From the NCBI GenBank assembly GCA_966128725.1, contig CBHYLN010000090.1, forward strand, positions 1-20,643: a DNA stretch of 20,643 bases, written 5' to 3'. The notes beneath the pieces were generated by a model. The model did no database searches, was not told where the DNA came from, and was given only the letters and a program-made list of their open reading frames with translations. The first letter of the stretch is position 1; the number at the start of each line of letters is the position of its first letter. A program made the translations under genes and the position numbers. This document shows positions 14,795-20,643 of this stretch, in pieces. The stretch is from JAFDZV01 sp966128725. Its GTDB lineage: Bacteria > Bacteroidota > Ignavibacteria > OLB7.

Positions 14795-16711
14795 GTGTCC
14801 GATACCAATTCCGACAGCCCCGTTGGCGGCGCCCGCCGCCAGGTTGGTGATTACGAGATCATCGACGAGATCGGCGCAGGCGGCATGAGCCGCGTTTACC
14901 GCGCGCGCCACGTTCACACCGGCGCCATCGTGGCGGTAAAGGCGATGAGCGTTGAGAACACCGCGCCCGATTTCGAGGCACGCATGCGGCGCGAGCCGGA
15001 GATTCAGCAGGGTATCGGCCACGAAAACATCGTGCACCTGCTGGAGAGCTTCCGCGATCGCGATCAGTTCTATCTGGTGATGGAGTATATCGACGGGCGC
15101 TCGCTTGCCGCGCTTATCCATCGCGAGGCCGGCCCATTGCCGTTCGATCGTGCGCGCCATTACATGCGCCAGATCCTCCGAGGCCTGGATCATCTCCACC
15201 ATCTGGGTATCGTTCACCGCGATATCAAACCCTCCAACATCCTCATCGCCCGCAACGATGTGGCCAAGCTCGCGGATTTCGGCATAGCCAAATACACGTG
15301 GCAGGAGGCGCAGACCTCCACGCAGCGTGGCATCGGCACCCCGGAATACATGTCGCCGGAGCAGGCGCGCGGCCGGCACGTGGATCATCGCACCGATATC
15401 TATTCGCTTGGCATCACGCTGTACGAGGCCCTTACCGGTCGCCGCCCGTTTGCCCGCAACGAGGCAACGCCGGCGGCCTACGGCGAGGTGATCCAGGAGA
15501 TTCTGGAGAAGCCCCTGCCGGACCCGCGCGCGTTCGTGCCCTCGATACCGCCGGAGGTCGTGCGCCTGTTGAACAAGGCCACCGCGAAGGATCCCTCCGA
15601 CCGGTTCGGCAGTTGCGCGGAGTTCCTTGGCGCGCTGGAAATCGTGGAAGGGTCGCCAGCCGCCGCGCCGGCCCCACAGCCGGCTCCGCAACCCAACCCG
15701 CAGCCGGCGCAGTACGCCTCGGAGATGTCGGCGCCAACCGTGGTGGCGGGCGCAATGCCAACACCGCCAGCGCACACAGGGGCGCCGCAGGCTGTCCCGC
15801 CCCGGCCCGCGCAGCCAGAGCCCGCGCGCCGCAGCCCGTGGCCCTGGGTGCTGCTTGCGTTGCTGCTGGGTGTGGGCGGATACTTTGGCTGGCAGTGGTA
15901 CAGGAACACGTACGGGCGGCAGCCGCTTACCGATGTCGAGGCATTAAGCGTATCGAAAAGCGTGGCGGGCGATGTGAAGAAATACACGGTTGATGGCAAT
16001 GCCCCGGCGCTTGCGTCGCTGTACGACAGCACCAACGTGGAGTTCTTCAAGTATCGCTCAACAAACCGGCGTGTGATCCTGGATGATCTGACCAAGTTCG
16101 CCGCCCGCATCGTGCGCACCGAACAGTACGACATCGAGGTAAAACGCGCGCGTGCCCTGAACGACAGCACGATTGAAACGGAGTGGGTGATTACGTATCA
16201 GCGCATGCGGAACGACAGCACGTTGCTGCGCGGCACAACATCGAACATCACAACCCTGCGCCGCGTGGATGGCCAGTGGTTGATTGGCGGGCAGCGGGAG
16301 AAGTGGACCAAGCGCGACAACGTTGCCGCCCCGAAACCCACGGTTGATTCCACCAAGGCGGAGGACTCGCTCACCGTTGAGAACATCAAGCCGAACGCGC
16401 TGGATGAGGGGACGAAGATGTCCACGTACCGGCTGTTTGTTTCCATGCTGCTGGCCGGCGATGCCGACCAGGCGTGGAACACCTATGCAACCGGGGCGTT
16501 GCGTGAGTCCGGCGACAGGACCCGCATCACCAGCGAGCTTGCCGGCAATGGTTACGAACTGACGGATGTGGTGATGGAAGGGGGCTCGGTTGCCGCCAAG
16601 GTTGTGCGCACCGATGCCGATGGAACGCAGCATGTGGTATGGCTTACCGGCACCGTTGCCGACGATGCCGGAACGCCGCGTGTTGCAACACTGCGAATGG
16701 GAACACGGTAG
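14795..16711 (+). CDS. Transmembrane Hanks-type Ser/Thr protein kinase with NTF2-like ectodomain
   Basis: The 638-residue protein has an N-terminal eukaryotic-like kinase domain (about residues 19-285): glycine loop GAGGMSRVYRA, Lys49 in VAVK, Asp143 in HRDIKPSN, the DFG Asp161, GTPEYMSPEQA in the activation segment and TDIYSLGITLYE. A Pro/Ala/Gln-rich linker (about 290-345) leads to one transmembrane helix (about 350-369, WVLLALLLGVGGYFGWQWY). The remaining ~265 residues should be periplasmic. The first part (KYTVDGNAPALASLYDS to WLIGGQREKW) looks like an NTF2/SnoaL-type fold. The last ~100 residues (MLLAGDADQAWNTYATGAL to WLTGTVADD) may be a second such domain. There are no PASTA repeats. 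The start is GTG at 14795 (VSDTNSDSP); longer frames run into a low-quality leader. Confidence 0.92.
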   Translation: MSDTNSDSPVGGARRQVGDYEIIDEIGAGGMSRVYRARHVHTGAIVAVKAMSVENTAPDFEARMRREPEIQQGIGHENIVHLLESFRDRDQFYLVMEYIDGRSLAALIHREAGPLPFDRARHYMRQILRGLDHLHHLGIVHRDIKPSNILIARNDVAKLADFGIAKYTWQEAQTSTQRGIGTPEYMSPEQARGRHVDHRTDIYSLGITLYEALTGRRPFARNEATPAAYGEVIQEILEKPLPDPRAFVPSIPPEVVRLLNKATAKDPSDRFGSCAEFLGALEIVEGSPAAAPAPQPAPQPNPQPAQYASEMSAPTVVAGAMPTPPAHTGAPQAVPPRPAQPEPARRSPWPWVLLALLLGVGGYFGWQWYRNTYGRQPLTDVEALSVSKSVAGDVKKYTVDGNAPALASLYDSTNVEFFKYRSTNRRVILDDLTKFAARIVRTEQYDIEVKRARALNDSTIETEWVITYQRMRNDSTLLRGTTSNITTLRRVDGQWLIGGQREKWTKRDNVAAPKPTVDSTKAEDSLTVENIKPNALDEGTKMSTYRLFVSMLLAGDADQAWNTYATGALRESGDRTRITSELAGNGYELTDVVMEGGSVAAKVVRTDADGTQHVVWLTGTVADDAGTPRVATLRMGTR

Positions 16712-16762
16712 CCGAATCGGATATTGGAACGCGCAACAGGATAGCAGCAAGGCAGGGGACGA

Positions 16763-17914
16763 ATGAACGAACAGGCCGGGCCGATGAACAGCAGCGCAGC
16801 GGGCGACGAATACACCGTTGGATCGCGCACCGATATCGGGCGGAAGCGCGAACGCAACGAGGACTACCTTGTGGTGCGGCGCACGGCCCATGGTCTGTTG
16901 GCCGTGGTATGCGACGGCATGGGCGGGCATGCGGGCGGCGAACTGGCAAGCAGCACGGCGGCCGAAGCGTTTGCTCTGTGTGTTGAGCAGGAGACCGGCA
17001 CCCCGGAAGCCCTGCTGCGTCTGGCGGCCGAGAGCGCCAACCGGGCGGTGCTGGCCGCTGCCGACGCCAACCCCGAACTGCACGGCATGGGAACCACGCT
17101 GGTGGCGGCGCTGGTTGGCGATGCCGGCGAGCTTACGATTGCGAACGTTGGCGACAGCCGTGCCTACGGGCTGATTGGCGGCGCGTTGAAACGCCTCACC
17201 GCCGATCACTCGCTGGTTGGCGAGATGGTTGCGCGCGGCGATATCACCGAGGACGAGGCCGAGCGCCATCCGCGCAGGAACGTGATAACGCGTTCGCTTG
17301 GTTCGGCCAACCACACCGCCGACATCGTGCATGCAGCGTTGGGATCCGGCGATATCCTGCTGCTGGCCACCGACGGCCTGCACGGGATGATCCACGATGC
17401 GGCGATTGCCTCGGTTCTGCGTGTTGCCGCGCCGGTTACGTCCGTTGCCGACGAGCTTGTGGCGCGCGCGCTGCACGCCGGCGGCCGCGACAACGTAACG
17501 GTTGTGGTGATCCGTTCCGGGCCGGCGATGCCGGAACCGGCAACCAATGAAACCGCCCTGGCCGAGCAGCCACGGCGCGGCCCGCGCGGGCTGGGATTGA
17601 TTATCGGCGTGGGGCTGGGCACCATCACGTTTTTTGTGTTGATGATCTCGTTGTGGCACCTGGTTACCGAAGCCGTGCAGGAACGTGCGGACGAGAAAAG
17701 TCGCAACTCCGGTGTGTACATTCAGGATTCGGTGGTCGATCGCGATACGATCATCGGTTTGGATTCGTTGCGGCGCGTGGATTCGGCCCGGTGGCGCGAC
17801 ACCTTGCGCATGCGCGGCGCAGGCCCGGGCGCGCATGCCGGCGCGGCGCAGGATTCCGCCGGGGATGTCCTTTCCGGCCGTCCGCGCGATACCATACGCG
17901 GCACGGCCAGATAA
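16763..17914 (+). CDS. Membrane-anchored PP2C-family protein phosphatase
   Basis: The 383-residue protein has a complete bacterial PP2C (PPM) catalytic domain (about residues 17-255) with RNED at 31-34, DGMGGHAGGE at 51-60, GMGTTLVAA, NVGDSRAY, DHSLVGEMV, VITRSLG, LLLATDGLHGM and GGRDNVTVVVI; these include the aspartates that bind the two catalytic Mn/Mg ions. A single transmembrane helix follows (about 277-297, GLIIGVGLGTITFFVLMISLW) and then an ~85-residue, charged, probably periplasmic tail without a recognised fold. This is the layout of PstP-like phosphatases that reverse Hanks kinase phosphorylation. An AGGGGAC stretch just before the ATG could serve as ribosome binding site. It lies 51 bp after the kinase gene. 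Confidence 0.93.
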   Translation: MNEQAGPMNSSAAGDEYTVGSRTDIGRKRERNEDYLVVRRTAHGLLAVVCDGMGGHAGGELASSTAAEAFALCVEQETGTPEALLRLAAESANRAVLAAADANPELHGMGTTLVAALVGDAGELTIANVGDSRAYGLIGGALKRLTADHSLVGEMVARGDITEDEAERHPRRNVITRSLGSANHTADIVHAALGSGDILLLATDGLHGMIHDAAIASVLRVAAPVTSVADELVARALHAGGRDNVTVVVIRSGPAMPEPATNETALAEQPRRGPRGLGLIIGVGLGTITFFVLMISLWHLVTEAVQERADEKSRNSGVYIQDSVVDRDTIIGLDSLRRVDSARWRDTLRMRGAGPGAHAGAAQDSAGDVLSGRPRDTIRGTAR

Positions 17915-17966
17915 CCTTACCGCGGGCAGCGCGCGCCACGCCCGCGATCACAGTACTGTTGCAACG

Positions 17967-18779
17967 ATGGCAGGTGGATTACGCGGCCTGATCGATATGC
18001 TTTTCCCGGCAGGCGAAGCCCGGAAGAAAACCAGCGAGCTGATCGAGCTGGGGCTTCGCGCGCTTCGCGACGCACGCGATGAACGCGCCGTGATTGCCGG
18101 CGCCGAAACGCTTGTCCCCTCGCGATTCGAGCTGCGCCTTTCGCAGGGGCGGTACGACGAACTGGCCGAGATGGGCGGCGTGCGCGATATCGCCATCTAT
18201 TTCAACGACGAGTTGATGAAGGAGATGCGCGGCCGCCGGATGCGAACCTTTGGCGACCACCCGTTGTACGTTACCATTGCCGCCGACCCGCTTCTGCAAC
18301 CCAACGAGATCTACGCCGCGGTGCTGACACCGGTGCAGGAACACGAACCGGATCTGCTGCCACCCGACCCCGCATACCACGACCGTACCAGCGTGCTGGG
18401 CGCGGAGATGCCCGCGGCCCCGGCGGCGCCTGCCCCGCGGCCGCAACTGCGCCTGGTTGTGCGTGCCGGCGCGCCCGCCGCGGATATCGGGCTGGAAGGC
18501 ACGCGCTGGGTGATCGGGCGCCGAGGCGCCAGCGGGCAGCCGCTGCGCGAAGGGTATCGGAAGATCGATCTGGATCTACCGGCCACCGTTTCCCGCGAGC
18601 AGGTACTGCTCGAACTTATCGGCGGCGATCGTCTGCGTATCGAACGGGTTGGCAAGGCGGCCGTGCGCCTGATGGGCGGCGACACGCTTGCCGAGGGCGA
18701 AAGCCGGCTGCTCCCACTTGGCGCCTCGTTCACGATCGAGCAATGCGAGATCGCCGTTGTGTCGCGCTTCGTGCGCTGA
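17967..18779 (+). CDS. FHA-domain protein with FhaA-type N-terminus, degenerate FHA motif
   Basis: The 270-residue protein begins with a region like the FhaA N-terminal domain (DUF3662): MAGGLRGLIDMLFP, TLVPSRFELRLSQGRYDEL, FNDELMKEMR and HPLYVTIAADPLLQPNEIYAAVLTP (about residues 1-120). A Pro/Ala linker precedes a C-terminal FHA domain (about 163-268). There GR at 184-185 is kept, but the usual S-R-x-H reads SREQ (209-212) and the Asn that contacts phosphothreonine is not evident. Phosphopeptide binding may therefore be weak or lost. The ATG at 17967 is chosen because the protein pattern begins there; the frame upstream overlaps the phosphatase gene. The stop overlaps the next ATG by one base, implying translational coupling. 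Confidence 0.82.
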   Translation: MAGGLRGLIDMLFPAGEARKKTSELIELGLRALRDARDERAVIAGAETLVPSRFELRLSQGRYDELAEMGGVRDIAIYFNDELMKEMRGRRMRTFGDHPLYVTIAADPLLQPNEIYAAVLTPVQEHEPDLLPPDPAYHDRTSVLGAEMPAAPAAPAPRPQLRLVVRAGAPAADIGLEGTRWVIGRRGASGQPLREGYRKIDLDLPATVSREQVLLELIGGDRLRIERVGKAAVRLMGGDTLAEGESRLLPLGASFTIEQCEIAVVSRFVR

Positions 18780-19462
18780 TGCCGCATGCAGTGAGCTTTT
18801 ATTTACATCAACCGATTCTCCCGGCAACGGTGGCACTAACAACACTTTTTGGAACCGCGCAGCTTGCGTTGCAGGATGCGTTGCGTCGGGGGTTGGATGC
18901 GGCGGCGAGCACACCGCGCGCGCCCAACTTCGTGGTGGTCCGTTTACACCGCGCCGCGTTCGCGCGCGAGTTCGGTTGGGAGCCCCGGCAGAACGTCGAG
19001 CGGCTGAACCGTGATCTGGAGAAGGCCGCGCTGGAGTTCGTGGCGGCGCATGGCTGGGCGGTGGGCGGCAACGGGGCAGTCACCGTAAACGTGGTGCTTG
19101 CGGAGTCGGGCGCGGATTGTGCCGTAGAGGCCCGCACCGTGCAGGGGCTGTGCACGCTAGAGGTTACCGACGACCGCGGCCAGCGCACGGTGCTGGTTAC
19201 CGGCAACCCCGCAATCGTGGGCCGTGCGCACGAGCCCTGCCCGCGCGGATTTGTAGCGCTGTACGATGCACGCAAGCTGCTTTCGCGCGAACACCTGATG
19301 CTGCGGTATGCGGACCTGCGCCTGTATTGCCGAAAGATCGGGCGCAATGCAACAACGCTGAACGGGATGTTGATGGGGCCGGAGGAGATCCAGCTTGCCG
19401 TTGGCGACACCTTCGTATGCAGCGGCATGAGCATCCTGGTCCGCCGCATCGAATCAGCCTGA
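18779..19462 (+). CDS. FHA-domain protein with canonical phosphothreonine-binding motif
   Basis: The 227-residue protein has an N-terminal ~120 residues that resemble the previous protein's FhaA-type domain in layout (LEKAALEFVAAHGWAVGGNG, then VTVNVVLAES). Its C-terminal FHA domain (about 128-225) has all key residues: GR at 148-149, SREH at 169-172 and NATTLNG with Asn190 and Asn195. Such domains read phosphothreonines made by Hanks kinases, so this is the likely adaptor for the kinase upstream. The ATG at 18779 overlaps the preceding stop as TGATG. A longer frame to 18743 lies inside the upstream gene. Confidence 0.85.
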   Translation: MPHAVSFYLHQPILPATVALTTLFGTAQLALQDALRRGLDAAASTPRAPNFVVVRLHRAAFAREFGWEPRQNVERLNRDLEKAALEFVAAHGWAVGGNGAVTVNVVLAESGADCAVEARTVQGLCTLEVTDDRGQRTVLVTGNPAIVGRAHEPCPRGFVALYDARKLLSREHLMLRYADLRLYCRKIGRNATTLNGMLMGPEEIQLAVGDTFVCSGMSILVRRIESA

Positions 19463-19548
19463 TCGTGACGGCCGCGCGCGTACCAAATCAACGATGAACA
19501 GGCCGTGGCCAACGGCCCAAACCGGGCAACACGAGGAATGCGAACACA

Positions 19549-20643
19549 ATGCCGCTGACTGCCACACATATCGTACTGGCGCTTTGGGGGGTGATCGTGC
19601 TGGCCGCCATCCTGCAGTACGGGGGGCTGCTGCACAGCCTGCGTTCCATGCGCGGCCCCGGCCTGAAGCTGGCGCTGGGCATTGCGGCCGTGGGGTTGAT
19701 TGCCGCCGCGCTGAACCGTGCCACCATCTACATGAACCCCGAACGCGAGGCGCTTGTGGCCACCGGGCAAACCCCGGCCGATACAATCTCGCCGGGGTTT
19801 GATACCAAGGCCCGGTTCCGCACGCTTGCGCAGCCGCTGGGGCGCATCACCGACCGCAACGGGACCCTGCTTGCCGGCTACCGCTACAACGGCCACATCG
19901 TACGCGGATATCCGGCCGGGGCTGTTGCCGCGCATGTTGTGGGCTACTGGACCGGTCCGCTTCGCGATGGCATGGGCCTGGAGAAGGCGCTGTCGCTGGT
20001 GAACGATTCGCTGCGCGATGACCGGCCGCACGACCTGCGGCTTACGCTGGATCTGAATCTGCAACGCGAGGCGATGCGGGCGCTGAACGGAACGCCCGGC
20101 GCGATCGTTGTGCTCGACGCGGCTACCGGCGAAGTGCTGGTAGTGGCCAACTACCCAACGTTCAACCCGGACGCCGTCTGGAGCGATGCGGCCTGGGAAG
20201 GTTACGTGCGCGATACGGTCCAACGCCCGCTGACCTCCCGGGCGATCAAGGACAATTTCTCGCCGGGCTCGTCGATCAAGCCGTTTATCGCCGCCGCCGC
20301 GCTGGATCGCGGCGCCGAGCTTCCGGAGCAGCGCGGGTTTGCCTGCAACGGCGAATATGTGCCGGTGCGCGGCACAAAGCCGATCACGGAGCATGGCTCG
20401 TCGCATGGGGCCGTGGATCTCAGTTCGGCGATGCGGTACTCGTGCAACATCTACTTCTCCTATCTGGCGTACGGGATCATCGGGTTCGATGCCTGCAAGG
20501 CGTATCTGGATGGGCTGGGCTTCGATGACCGGCTGCGCTGGAACAGCGGCGCCTATCTGAACCAGTACGCCACGCTGCTGCCGGCGGTAAGCTGGGTGCG
20601 CGGTCGCGACCAGATCGCCAAATCCCGTATCGGCATTGGCCAG
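19549..20643 (+). CDS. Class B penicillin-binding protein (PbpA/FtsI-like transpeptidase), 3' partial
   Basis: The open 365 codons run off the right edge. The protein is a peptidoglycan D,D-transpeptidase of the FtsI/PBP2/PbpA group. It has a dimerisation segment containing PLGRITDRNGTLLAG (about 96-110), GAIVVLDAATGEVLVVANYPTFNP, the active-site S-x-x-K as PGSSIKP (Ser241, Lys244) and S-x-N as YSCN (Ser298-Asn300). The K-T-G motif lies beyond the window. Unusually, two hydrophobic helices precede the enzyme part (about 8-28 and 39-55), with a basic loop between them (HSLRSMRGPGLK). GAGG at 19533-19536 lies 12 nt before the ATG. An upstream in-frame stop at 19495 and the absence of other starts support it. 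Gene order suggests it is a target or partner of the kinase and FHA proteins. Confidence 0.93.
   Translation, partial: MPLTATHIVLALWGVIVLAAILQYGGLLHSLRSMRGPGLKLALGIAAVGLIAAALNRATIYMNPEREALVATGQTPADTISPGFDTKARFRTLAQPLGRITDRNGTLLAGYRYNGHIVRGYPAGAVAAHVVGYWTGPLRDGMGLEKALSLVNDSLRDDRPHDLRLTLDLNLQREAMRALNGTPGAIVVLDAATGEVLVVANYPTFNPDAVWSDAAWEGYVRDTVQRPLTSRAIKDNFSPGSSIKPFIAAAALDRGAELPEQRGFACNGEYVPVRGTKPITEHGSSHGAVDLSSAMRYSCNIYFSYLAYGIIGFDACKAYLDGLGFDDRLRWNSGAYLNQYATLLPAVSWVRGRDQIAKSRIGIGQ

Noticed and set aside
16058..17836. 592-codon open frame antisense to kinase and phosphatase
   Set aside because: Spans two well-supported genes and the gap between them; no domain and antisense-type composition.
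19494..19802. Small plus-strand gene between FHA2 and the PBP
   Set aside because: It overlaps the PBP start in another frame, and the PBP frame shows membrane helices and transpeptidase motifs.

Overview
The window is GC-rich bacterial chromosome, densely packed with coding sequence, with no rRNA, tRNA, CRISPR array or mobile element that I can see. Several genes point to the Bacteroidota/Chlorobi/Ignavibacteria/Kapabacteria (FCB) side of the tree: a DUF3078 outer-membrane barrel protein, a TPR protein with a C-terminal LuxR-type helix-turn-helix, a DUF1501 protein whose C-terminus looks like a type IX secretion sorting domain, and promoter-like octamers TAnnTTCG that resemble the Bacteroidota -7 element TAnnTTTG. 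A GC-rich Kapabacteria- or Chlorobi-like organism fits best; this is inference, not a search result.

Layout, left to right. 1-190: five adjacent 40-bp repeats that run off the left edge. 192-2141 (-): ABC exporter half-transporter. 2280-3977 (+): cytoplasmic TPR/LuxR-type regulator, divergent from the exporter. 4194-5855 and 5999-7555 (+): a DUF1800/DUF1501 pair, preceded by a group of short palindromes. 7586-9355 (-): lipoprotein gamma-glutamyltransferase, convergent with DUF1501 and divergent from the DUF3078 barrel gene (9482-10396, +). 10491-11821 (+): three small soluble proteins (SRPBCC/AHSA1-like, two VOC-fold). 11864-14552 (-): an unrecognised 252-residue protein, riboflavin synthase alpha subunit, an 89-residue conserved-looking protein and an O-methyltransferase. 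14795 to the right edge (+): a signalling and cell-wall cluster made of a Hanks-type Ser/Thr kinase with a periplasmic NTF2-like region, a membrane-anchored PP2C phosphatase, two FHA proteins (one with a degenerate FHA motif, one canonical) and a class B penicillin-binding protein cut by the window end.

The most coherent system is the last cluster. A kinase, its counteracting phosphatase, phosphothreonine-reading FHA proteins and a peptidoglycan transpeptidase sit in one direction with short gaps, recalling the actinobacterial fhaA-fhaB-pstP-rodA-pbpA-pknA-pknB locus. Here the kinase has no PASTA repeats and carries an NTF2-like ectodomain instead. The second theme is export: a DUF1800/DUF1501 pair in which DUF1501 combines a twin-arginine leader with a probable T9SS tail. 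The third is transcription: TAnnTTCG octamers recur upstream of starts, twice only 3-5 nt before the ATG, suggesting leaderless or almost leaderless mRNAs.
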